This document shows, one piece after another, positions 1 through 7,210 of a stretch of 12,285 nucleotides of DNA. Each line of letters begins with the position of its first letter. Position 1 is the stretch's first letter. The position numbers and the translations under genes were made by a program. The DNA is from Akkermansiaceae bacterium (lineage in GTDB: Bacteria > Verrucomicrobiota > Verrucomicrobiia > Verrucomicrobiales > Akkermansiaceae). Under the pieces are notes generated by a model. The model saw only the letters and a program-made list of their open reading frames with translations, was not told the origin of the DNA and did no database searches. The stretch covers positions 1 to 12,285 of the forward strand of contig JAHDGN010000062.1 of NCBI GenBank assembly GCA_020627645.1, read 5' to 3'.

Positions 1-814
1 TGCGGGTGATGTCGGGGAGGATTTCCTTTACGATATTTCCTACCTGTGGGAAGGGCTCTTGTTCAGTGTGTCCTTCGGGCCAGACTCTGACCTCAGAAGA
101 TCCGTTCCCACCGAGAACGGGTCGATCCTGGACTAGAACTGTTTTCAATCCTTGTCTGGCTGCAGAGAGCGCGGCGCAAGTTCCTGCGATTCCACCTCCG
201 ATGACAACAAAATCATAGGTTCCGCCATCAGAAGGTTTGTGGGGAAGCCCCAGTAATTTCCGTCTAAATTTGCGGAGAGTTTCTGGGTCATTGGATGGAG
301 CAAATTCGTGATCTTTTGCGAATAGGATTGCTTCACATCGACCCTCAAAGCCGGTGAGGTCTCGCAAAGAAATTGTCGTTTCGGGTGAGGTGATTTCGAC
401 AATCCCGCCATCATGCCAGTGCCACTTGTCACCTTTCGTTCCAAAAATTTCGGGGTGTGGTTTATTGTTGATGAGGATTTGAAACTTGCCTGGTGCTCCT
501 TCGGCTTTCCATGGAGCCACCCAATCTTTCGTGCGAACCCAAACCTTATATTTTCCTGTTTGAGCGAAGGTGACTTTGGACGTTGCATCTTTGACAGGGC
601 GTCCCAATCCATGGGCCAGGAGGTATGGGGATCCCATTTGATCCATTGATTGTTGGTCAAGCGCCCACCCTCCATAGTCAGAAAAAGACTCTGCTTCGAG
701 GAATAGGAAGGCCGATCCGTTCTTCTTGGGCTTGGCGCTCAGATTGGGAGCTGCAAGAGCTGAAAGAAGTGCTGATGAAGTCGAAGCCAAAAAGGAACGC
801 CGTTTTAAGTCCAT
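1..814 (-). CDS. Tat-exported FAD-dependent oxidoreductase (N-terminal part, cut by window edge)
   Basis: A minus-strand frame opens at ATG 814-812 and runs uninterrupted for 271 codons to the window edge. Residues 1-27 form a twin-arginine signal peptide: KRRSFL at residues 4-9, a short hydrophobic stretch, and a likely cleavage after LSA at 25-27. Export in folded form with bound FAD would fit this. Residues about 33-195 form a tryptophan- and glycine-rich, probably beta-sandwich module (for example DYGGW and VRTKDW). A Rossmann FAD-binding motif follows at 200-211 (YDFVVIGGGIAG). LGGNGSSEVRVW at 234-245 is typical of the FAD_oxidored family (PF12831) common in Planctomycetes and Verrucomicrobia. 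The substrate is unknown; these proteins often sit near polysaccharide-degradation genes, but no such neighbour is visible. No Shine-Dalgarno precedes the ATG. The signal peptide supports this start. Confidence 0.9.
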   Translation of the reverse strand, partial: MDLKRRSFLASTSSALLSALAAPNLSAKPKKNGSAFLFLEAESFSDYGGWALDQQSMDQMGSPYLLAHGLGRPVKDATSKVTFAQTGKYKVWVRTKDWVAPWKAEGAPGKFQILINNKPHPEIFGTKGDKWHWHDGGIVEITSPETTISLRDLTGFEGRCEAILFAKDHEFAPSNDPETLRKFRRKLLGLPHKPSDGGTYDFVVIGGGIAGTCAALSAARQGLKTVLVQDRPVLGGNGSSEVRVWPEGHTEQEPFPQVGNIVKEILPDITR

Positions 815-825
815 GCAATGAATAC

Positions 826-844
826 AGAGTGATTGGCCCACTCT
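826..844 (-). other. short inverted repeat in the leader of the FAD oxidoreductase gene
   Basis: Six-base arms agagtg (826-831) and cactct (839-844) are separated by seven bases. They lie 11-30 bases upstream of the start codon, between the terminator of the upstream lipoprotein gene and the oxidoreductase ATG. The repeat could be an operator half-site pair or a small leader hairpin. Arms of this length also arise by chance, so the call is weak. Confidence 0.2.
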
Positions 845-851
845 TTTCAGA

Positions 852-887
852 TCAAAAAATGAGCGACCAGTTATCCTGGTCGCTCAT
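852..887 (-). terminator. Rho-independent terminator of the lipoprotein gene
   Basis: A perfect 12-base-pair stem pairs 859-870 (atgagcgaccag) with 876-887 (ctggtcgctcat) around a five-base loop. Read on the minus strand, the stem is followed at once by a run of six T (859 down to 854) and then GATC. It starts 23 bases past the end of the lipoprotein gene (911). It should end lipoprotein transcription and insulate the FAD oxidoreductase gene, whose start codon lies only 44 bases further on. Confidence 0.88.
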
Positions 888-910
888 GGTTACGAGTTAT
901 TTTTTGACCT

Positions 911-1405
911 TTATTTCGCTTCCATTAGACCTTTTAGGGCTTCGAGATCGATCGCGTTTTCATCGGCTTTGTTCTTTTCGATCACATATTTGAGGGAGAT
1001 TTCTTCCATGACGGTTTCAATCATCTTCAGGTCCTTATTTTCGGCGAGCTTCATCATTATCCCCATCATCTTCATGCCGTTTTCCCCAGCACCTTCCATG
1101 AGAGCTTTTTCTTTCGCCTCTAAAGCTGTTTTGAATGCCTTTTTTTCCTCTTCGCTCGGTGCTTCAAGGTTATTGAGACGATTACGGATATCCTTCAGTT
1201 TAGCGAGCTGATCCGGCAGAGACTCTTCGAATTCTTTGATGGAATCAGCGGATTCAAGCGCCATCATTTTCTTAAATGAAGATTCCATGTAGGCAGTGAC
1301 ATCTTGGCTGACCTTAGCGTGGGAGTCGGCTTCAGTGACCTTCACGTCGCAAGAAGTGAAAGCAAATGGAACTGCTGCGGCGATTAGTAATAGTAGTTTT
1401 TTCAT
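911..1405 (-). CDS. small helical lipoprotein of unknown function
   Basis: 164 residues. The N-terminus MKKLLLLIAAAVPFAFTSC is a type II signal peptide: positive n-region, hydrophobic core, and a lipobox-like FTSC with the lipidated Cys at residue 19 (Phe at -3 is slightly off consensus). No Asp follows the Cys. The mature part has no cysteines or transmembrane segments and is rich in Glu, Lys, Ala and Met, with segments expected to be long amphipathic helices, perhaps coiled coil (about 30-110 and 115-164). I do not recognise a family. It probably sits in the outer or inner membrane facing the periplasm. It is a single-gene unit: a strong terminator follows, and the addB-like gene diverges on the other side. 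No Shine-Dalgarno is visible before the ATG. The start is fixed by the signal peptide. Confidence 0.85.
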   Translation of the reverse strand: MKKLLLLIAAAVPFAFTSCDVKVTEADSHAKVSQDVTAYMESSFKKMMALESADSIKEFEESLPDQLAKLKDIRNRLNNLEAPSEEEKKAFKTALEAKEKALMEGAGENGMKMMGIMMKLAENKDLKMIETVMEEISLKYVIEKNKADENAIDLEALKGLMEAK

Positions 1406-1577
1406 AGCGGAGAAATCATTACAGAATCCAAAAAAATTGGCTTTTGTAAAAAACGGTTGGGTTTATAAGGGCAAGTTTACAGATTTTGTCGTGTTTGATC
1501 GATCGGTTTCGAAATGGGCTCCGGTTGAAAATTAAGAATTGGATTGGTTTTTTTAAAGTGGTTAGGGATGTTTGGGA
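1406..1577. promoter_or_regulatory. divergent intergenic region between the lipoprotein gene and the addBA operon
   Basis: This AT-rich 172-base region separates two divergently transcribed units, so it should carry both promoters. The best core element I see is the palindromic TTATAA at 1463-1468. It can be read as a -10 box on either strand: TATAAG at 1464-1469 for plus, TATAAA at 1467-1462 for minus. Neither has a good -35 at normal spacing; an ACGACA at 1492-1487 lies about 19 bases upstream on the minus strand. A TTGAAA at 1525-1530 followed by a T/A-rich TTTAAA (1552-1557) is an alternative plus-strand pair, but its 21-base spacing is too long. The region is inferred from gene layout; the boxes are weak. 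Confidence 0.35.
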
Positions 1578-4229
1578 ATGGCTCCACGATTGAGAGTTGT
1601 TCAAAATAGTGGGGTTTTTGGTCTTGAGGAATTACTTTCTCTGGAGGGTTGTTTAAGTGAGTGTTTAGTCCTGGTTCCTACTGCTCAAAGTGGTCGTCGG
1701 TTACGACTGGAAATGGCTGAAACTGGAGGGGTTTTGGCCCCAAAAATATTTACCGGAGGATCGTTATTGGAGGTGGAAGGTGCAGCACCAAAAACGGCAG
1801 AACTTTTAGCTTGGGTGAAGGTTCTTGAGGCAATTGAACAGTGGGACGAGTTTGAGTCATTATTTCCGGTGAAGCCTAACACTGACGGGGTGGGATGGTC
1901 CTTGGGCATGGCACGAAATTTTGAGGGGGTCAGGAGGACTCTCCAAGAGGGAGGGTGGATGATCTCTGACGCTGCAAATAAGATTTCCACCTTGGAGCGA
2001 GACCGTTGGAAACAATTGGCCCGCTTGGAAGGGAGAGTCGAAAAGGTTCTCAGGAATTGGGGGCTTGAAAGCCGTAGTTCCGTTATTGCTCGCGGTGGTT
2101 TCCATCAATTTAAAAATATAACCCGAGTCGTTGTCTCTGGTGTTTTTGATCTCCCAATCGTCGTGACAGACTTTCTTGAAAAAAGCGACCTTCCGGTTGA
2201 GGTGTTCGTCCCAGATCCTCATCAGGTTGATCAATGGGGAAGACCAGAAGAGGCATGGTTGAATACTGAGATCGGCTGGCCCAAAGTCGGGAGTGTTCAC
2301 TTAGTCTTGGATGCAGGGGCGCAGGCCGAGGAGGTTGTCAGGAAGGTCTCTGAGGGGGGATTTGATTCGAATGAGGTTGCGGTCGGAACCGGTGATGAGG
2401 AAATCGCCCCAGAGCTAGTTAGAACTTTTGAGAGATCTGGCTGGTTGGTGAGCGATCCTGGCGAAGTTGTGCCTTCTTCAATGAAGGGATTTTTGTCGGC
2501 ATGGCGTCGATTTCTGGGAAAGAATCAGATCGCAGAGGCCATTGATGTGCTGGGGTTTTTAGAGGGAGAGACTCTTATCGGAGGATATCATGGTTGGAAG
2601 GTGGAAATGTTGTGTCAATTGAGGGATGACTATTTAGCCCAGGATCTTAACGACATTAAGAGGCTTACGAAAACAAAAGGGGCCGTTAAAGCCCTCGAAG
2701 CGGGGTTAGCTGTGATGAATCAATTGGAGAATTGGAGGCTGCGATTTCTAAAAGGAGATTTTATTGGTGTGATGCGGGAATTTCTGAACGTAGTCGATCC
2801 TGGTGAGGAGTCTGAGGTGTGGGATTGGATTCATCGGATGCGAGGTTTCAGCGAGGGTGTTCATGCGCCAGTCGTTGTCTGGTTGGATCTTTTGGTTGGA
2901 GATTTGGATCCGTCTCCTCTAAAGATCCAAGAAGAACGAGTTCTGGACATAGAAGGGTGGTTGGAGCTTTTTCACAACCCTTCGAGTCATTTGGTGATTT
3001 GTGGTATGAATGAGGGGCGTATTCCATCAGGTGGAGCAAGTGACTCGTGGTTGCCCGAATCGGCGCGGAAGACCTTATCATTGAGTCATGAGAGCTCCAT
3101 CGCAGCTAGAGATACTTACTTATTTAACGCGATGTTGGAACGTCGAAAAGACAACGGACGTGTCGACATCGTGGTGGGGAAAGTCTCTGGTAAGGGAGAT
3201 GTTTTAATGCCCTCAAGGTTGTTGTTGTTAGCAAAAGGGGCTGAGTTAGCCAGGCGTGTTGATTTGTTGTTTGCGGAGGTAAGACCTAGAGAGGCTGGGA
3301 TGTCTTTTCGGATGGAAGAGCAATGGAAATGGGTGCCGAGAGGAGGCTTAACAAAGAATCGAGTTTCAGTGACTGGACTTTCTAAATATTTGGCGTGTCC
3401 GTTTCGATTTTATTTGAGCGAAATGATGCGCCTTCAAGCTCGCCAACCTGAACGGATGGAATGGAATGCTCGAGACTTCGGAACGATTGTTCATGAGGTT
3501 CTTGAAGAATGGGGAAGAGATGAAATCGTCCGAAATTGGACAGATGAGATCGAGCTAGAGGAGTGGTTGTTAAACAAGATGGAGGAAGTTGTCACCGAAC
3601 GCTTTGGAGATCACTTACCTTTAGGCGTTGGTTTACAAGTTGAATCGCTAAAATTGAGATTGGGGTGGTTTGCCGAACGACAGGCGGCTCTGCGAGAGGA
3701 AGGGTGGGAGGTTATTGAGGTGGAACGAAATTTTGAGCTAGAGATCGATGGGATGATCGTTCGGGGCCAAATCGACCGGGTCGACCGACATCCTGATACA
3801 GGAAGGGTTCGAGTCTTAGATTATAAGACATCTGCGAAAGCTAAAAATGTGGTGACAGAGCATTTAAGAAAGGCTCGAAAAGATGATGGTCATTTAGCTG
3901 AGCCTGTGATTGGTCCGAACGAACAAGTGTGGACGAACTTACAGGTTCCGATTTATGCGAAAGCAGTTGAGGGTGAAGTCGGAGCGGCAGACGAAATTGG
4001 TTATTTTGCAATTGGAGAGACCAAGGAGGATATTGGTCTTAGATTATGGGATGACTGGAACGAAAAAACTGCTAGTTCAGCTTGGGATTGTGCCAGATGG
4101 ATCGTCTCTCAGTTGAAACAGGGTGTGTTTTGGCCTCCGAAAGAACGAGTTGTCTACGATGATTTTAGCTATTTGGGATGTGGCCATCCATTGATTGACG
4201 CAGTCGTGTGGGAAGGTAACGAGCAATGA
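1578..4229 (+). CDS. addB: AddB-like PD-(D/E)XK nuclease subunit of a RecBCD-type complex
   Basis: 883 residues from ATG 1578. AGGGA at 1564-1568 gives a nine-base spacing to this ATG, so I prefer it to the in-frame TTG at 1572. The C-terminal third is a RecB-family nuclease: CPFRFYL around C607, GTIVHEVLEEW with H639, GQIDRVDR with D733, LDYKTS with D748 and K750, and QVPIY at 789-793 (QxxxY motif). This full set predicts Mg2+-dependent single-strand cutting. The N-terminal two thirds resembles a decayed helicase scaffold: LVLVPTAQSGRRL stands where AddB normally has Walker A, and no GKT/GKS is present. Only C607 and C868 stand near the usual Fe-S ligand sites, so the [4Fe-4S] staple of classical AddB seems lost. 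It is shorter than usual AddB (about 1,000-1,150 residues). The stop overlaps the addA start (ATGA), which implies co-translation and a heterodimer. The symbol is by family resemblance. Confidence 0.85.
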   Translation: MAPRLRVVQNSGVFGLEELLSLEGCLSECLVLVPTAQSGRRLRLEMAETGGVLAPKIFTGGSLLEVEGAAPKTAELLAWVKVLEAIEQWDEFESLFPVKPNTDGVGWSLGMARNFEGVRRTLQEGGWMISDAANKISTLERDRWKQLARLEGRVEKVLRNWGLESRSSVIARGGFHQFKNITRVVVSGVFDLPIVVTDFLEKSDLPVEVFVPDPHQVDQWGRPEEAWLNTEIGWPKVGSVHLVLDAGAQAEEVVRKVSEGGFDSNEVAVGTGDEEIAPELVRTFERSGWLVSDPGEVVPSSMKGFLSAWRRFLGKNQIAEAIDVLGFLEGETLIGGYHGWKVEMLCQLRDDYLAQDLNDIKRLTKTKGAVKALEAGLAVMNQLENWRLRFLKGDFIGVMREFLNVVDPGEESEVWDWIHRMRGFSEGVHAPVVVWLDLLVGDLDPSPLKIQEERVLDIEGWLELFHNPSSHLVICGMNEGRIPSGGASDSWLPESARKTLSLSHESSIAARDTYLFNAMLERRKDNGRVDIVVGKVSGKGDVLMPSRLLLLAKGAELARRVDLLFAEVRPREAGMSFRMEEQWKWVPRGGLTKNRVSVTGLSKYLACPFRFYLSEMMRLQARQPERMEWNARDFGTIVHEVLEEWGRDEIVRNWTDEIELEEWLLNKMEEVVTERFGDHLPLGVGLQVESLKLRLGWFAERQAALREEGWEVIEVERNFELEIDGMIVRGQIDRVDRHPDTGRVRVLDYKTSAKAKNVVTEHLRKARKDDGHLAEPVIGPNEQVWTNLQVPIYAKAVEGEVGAADEIGYFAIGETKEDIGLRLWDDWNEKTASSAWDCARWIVSQLKQGVFWPPKERVVYDDFSYLGCGHPLIDAVVWEGNEQ

Positions 4230-7210
4230 AGGTTCTAGAGAAAAATTTGATGGTCCTTGCTTCTGCAGGGTCAGGGAAAACCTATCAGCTTGGGAATCGC
4301 ATGATTGGTTTAGCTGGAGTCATGGGGGTTGATCCCGAAAAGATGGTTGCGCTGACCTTCACAAGAAAGGCGGCTGGGGAGTTTGCCGATTCAATTTTGG
4401 TTAAGCTAGCTCGAGGAGTGCTTGATGAAAAAGAGGCGGAAGAAATTTTTAAAGCAGTTGGAGAAGAGATCGATGTTGAAAGGCTTTTGGAGCGAGTTGT
4501 TCGATCCATGCCCAAAATGCAATTGACGACAATGGATGGTTTCTTTTCCAAAATTGTTCGCGGCTTTCCATTTGAATTAGGACTAAGTGGGGGGACGTTT
4601 GAGTTGTTGGAGGGTGAGCGTCTGCAAACTGCTCAGAGAGAAATCTTGCAAAATCTCCTGGGAGAGAGTGTCCAGGATCGAACTGACCTTTATCATGCTT
4701 TTCGTAGAATTGCTTTAGGAAGGGCTGGTATCGGAGTGCAGAGGGGTTTGGAAGAATTTCTAAAAAATTGGCATGGAGTTTGGAAAGCTGGTCTGAATCT
4801 TGAGGCATTTGGTGGAGGCGTTGAATTTGGTCAGTTGCCAAAGGTTTCTGAATGGGAGAAACGCAAAACTGAAATGATTGAGGGCTTGAGGGATGAGAAG
4901 AAGTCAAAGGCTTGGGCAAAGATGTTGGATGGCTGGGAAACTCACCGAGTTGGCACTAGTCCTAAACTAAACCTTTTGGGCAAAAGGGTTCTAGAGAAGT
5001 ATGGAGAAGCCGCGCCTATCGAAGTGAAGGATGGAAGGAGTGTTCTGGTTCTCGATGACGAATGGGACAAGATCTGTCGAGTCTTCGAATTGGCCATTGG
5101 GTGTGAATTGGCTGGCTCTGTTCAGCGAACCAAGGGCATCGGTGAGGTCATCGGTATTATTGATCAGGAACACGAGAGGAGCCTAAGACAGAAAGGATTA
5201 TTAAGCTTTGATGACATCAAGCACCTCCTGGGTGAATGGAGTCAGAATGAAGAAGCGAGAGTTCGTCGTGAGCTTGTTGATTATCGACTAGATGGTCGAT
5301 ATGACCATTGGTTGTTGGACGAATTTCAAGATACGAGTCGTGCTGAGTGGCTATCGTTGGAACCATTGATCGAGGAGGCCGTTTCTGATGAAGAGGGCAG
5401 TTTTTTTGTTGTGGGAGATCGCAAGCAAGGAATCTATGCGTGGCGTGGGGGTGAGGTTAGTTTGTTTGATGAGGTGAAGGAGAGGTATTCTCGTGGCGGG
5501 CAGTTAAAAATCGCTCCGATGTCGAAGAGTTATCGTTCTTGTCCGGCAGTTTTGGAATTGGTGAATCAGGTGTGCGGCGATTTGGTGACCATTGGAAGCC
5601 TCTTTGGTGACAAAGTCGCTCGAAGATGGGAATGGGAAGATCATGTTTCGGCTCATCCAGACCTTTCTGGTGAGGCCAAAGTGACTGAATGTGATCCCGT
5701 TTCTTCGAGAGATGGTGAAATTCAACAGGAGGTCATTGATGAGATCGAAAGGTTACGTATTGGTGCTAATAGTTTAACTTGCGGAGTGTTATTGAGAAGG
5801 GGTGATGACGTCAAACGATACGCTGAAGCGCTGAGAAAGAAGGGTTTTGAGGTGGTTGAGGCCGGTGAACGAAGTCCGGGAAAAGAGCACCCGGTCGGAA
5901 TCGTTATTGACGCAGTCATTGGCTGGTTAGCAGATCCGTCTGATCGGTTTTTCCGAGGGATCTTAGAAATGTCACCTGTTGGCAGAATCATGGAACGCTA
6001 TGGAGATTCGTGGCCGGAGCGTTGGCAGCGACTACTTCGCGAGATTCGAGAATGGGGGTTTGCATCGGGAGTGAGTCATTTGCTTGCCGATGTGTGGGGA
6101 GGGCTTGACGGGTTTGGACGACGAAGAGCAGAAGATCTATTAGGAGCTTTGGCCAACTTTGATGTGACTGGGGATGGATGCCCTCGGGGGGCGGCATCGT
6201 TTTTACATGACCTCAAGATTGCCGAACCTCCAGGGGCGGCAGCGATTCAGGTTATGACCATTCACAAATCGAAGGGCTTAGGGTTTGATGTTGTTGTTCT
6301 CCCTGAATTTTTGGATCGGGATCAGGTTCCAGATCGTCGCCGCTTTGAAGTTGCGTTGGGTAAAGACTGGGTTCTTCAACCTCCTGGCTTGTGGACCTGT
6401 GAAAAGCATCCTGTTTTACGAGAGAGTTTGGAAAATTGGGGAGAGATTCAAAAATATGAGAATCTCTGCTTGTTGTATGTCGCGTTAACTCGAGCAAAGA
6501 GGGGACTCTATGTTTTTTTACCACAGGAACCGAGAGGTAGACTTGCGAAGGAAGAATTTGCCTCTCCAGGAAACTTGATTAGACAGGCCGTTGGAAAAGA
6601 TTTTTGTGCTGGCGATCCATGTTGGGCAGCCGAACTTAGCACAGGTGAATTGGCCAAATACCCGAAGTTGCCAAAATTGAAAAAGGCTCGAGCGAAAAGA
6701 GCAAGACATCTTCCTTCTCAAAGTGAAAGTGATATAGAATCTAGCCAGAAAAACACGCGTGGAGGTCGAAGGCTTGGAATCGAAGTGCATCGACTCCTTG
6801 AAAAAATTGAGTGGCTAGAAAAAGGCGAAATCCCTCGGCAAGAGTTTTCAAGGGCAGGGAAATTAGTTGAGGACCTCTTAGCGAACGAAGAGTTGCATCG
6901 AATTTTTGAAAGGTCAGGTCAGGAAAGATTATACCGAGAGCAGGGCATTGAAGTCATCTTGGGGGGGCGATGGGTGACCGGGGTTGTCGATCGCATGGCG
7001 GTCTTTGAGAATCAGGGGAGCCTTGAACGTATTGAGGTCTTCGACTTCAAGACTGACGATGTTGAAAACGAAATCGATTTGATCGAGGGGAACAAGATGC
7101 AGATGATCACCTATCGAGAGGCCCTACAGAAGATCTATGGTGTTCAAGATGTGAAATGTTGGTTGGTCTCGACGAAGTTCGCAAAATTGTTTGAGATCGG
7201 GGACGAATGA
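4226..7210 (+). CDS. addA: AddA-like ATP-dependent helicase-nuclease
   Basis: 994 residues. All superfamily 1A (UvrD/RecB) motifs are visible: Walker A ASAGSGKT at 12-19, motif Ia LTFTRKAA, motif II DEFQDTS from D365, motif III VVGDRKQGIYAWRG from about 395, motif IV SYRS at 435-438, motif V TIHKSKG at 678-684, and motif VI YVALTRAK at 751-758. A C-terminal RecB nuclease domain follows: EVHRLLE with H855, VVDRM with D922, FDFKT with D940 and K942, and QMITY at 959-963. The protein should be the 3'-5' motor and one of two nucleases that resect double-strand breaks and prepare ends for RecA. It is about 200 residues shorter than Bacillus AddA. The start overlaps the addB stop by ATGA, with GGAAGG at 4211-4216 as ribosome binding site. 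The stop overlaps the next gene's start in the same way. Confidence 0.93.
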   Translation: MKVLEKNLMVLASAGSGKTYQLGNRMIGLAGVMGVDPEKMVALTFTRKAAGEFADSILVKLARGVLDEKEAEEIFKAVGEEIDVERLLERVVRSMPKMQLTTMDGFFSKIVRGFPFELGLSGGTFELLEGERLQTAQREILQNLLGESVQDRTDLYHAFRRIALGRAGIGVQRGLEEFLKNWHGVWKAGLNLEAFGGGVEFGQLPKVSEWEKRKTEMIEGLRDEKKSKAWAKMLDGWETHRVGTSPKLNLLGKRVLEKYGEAAPIEVKDGRSVLVLDDEWDKICRVFELAIGCELAGSVQRTKGIGEVIGIIDQEHERSLRQKGLLSFDDIKHLLGEWSQNEEARVRRELVDYRLDGRYDHWLLDEFQDTSRAEWLSLEPLIEEAVSDEEGSFFVVGDRKQGIYAWRGGEVSLFDEVKERYSRGGQLKIAPMSKSYRSCPAVLELVNQVCGDLVTIGSLFGDKVARRWEWEDHVSAHPDLSGEAKVTECDPVSSRDGEIQQEVIDEIERLRIGANSLTCGVLLRRGDDVKRYAEALRKKGFEVVEAGERSPGKEHPVGIVIDAVIGWLADPSDRFFRGILEMSPVGRIMERYGDSWPERWQRLLREIREWGFASGVSHLLADVWGGLDGFGRRRAEDLLGALANFDVTGDGCPRGAASFLHDLKIAEPPGAAAIQVMTIHKSKGLGFDVVVLPEFLDRDQVPDRRRFEVALGKDWVLQPPGLWTCEKHPVLRESLENWGEIQKYENLCLLYVALTRAKRGLYVFLPQEPRGRLAKEEFASPGNLIRQAVGKDFCAGDPCWAAELSTGELAKYPKLPKLKKARAKRARHLPSQSESDIESSQKNTRGGRRLGIEVHRLLEKIEWLEKGEIPRQEFSRAGKLVEDLLANEELHRIFERSGQERLYREQGIEVILGGRWVTGVVDRMAVFENQGSLERIEVFDFKTDDVENEIDLIEGNKMQMITYREALQKIYGVQDVKCWLVSTKFAKLFEIGDE

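Noticed and set aside
145..675. 176-codon minus-strand open frame
   Set aside because: It lies in a different frame inside the FAD oxidoreductase, whose own frame shows a Tat signal, a Rossmann motif and family signatures. The shadow frame has a low-complexity, gene-unlike translation.
625..993. 122-codon plus-strand open frame
   Set aside because: It runs antisense across the oxidoreductase 5' end, the terminator and the lipoprotein 3' end, with no plausible ribosome binding site or protein character.
1572..1577. TTG at 1572 as the addB start
   Set aside because: AGGGA at 1564-1568 is only three bases away from it but nine bases from ATG 1578, which is the better start.
1419..1604. 61-codon minus-strand frame in the divergent gap
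   Set aside because: It overlaps the addB start and would occupy the whole promoter region; composition reflects AT-rich intergenic DNA and no motif is visible.
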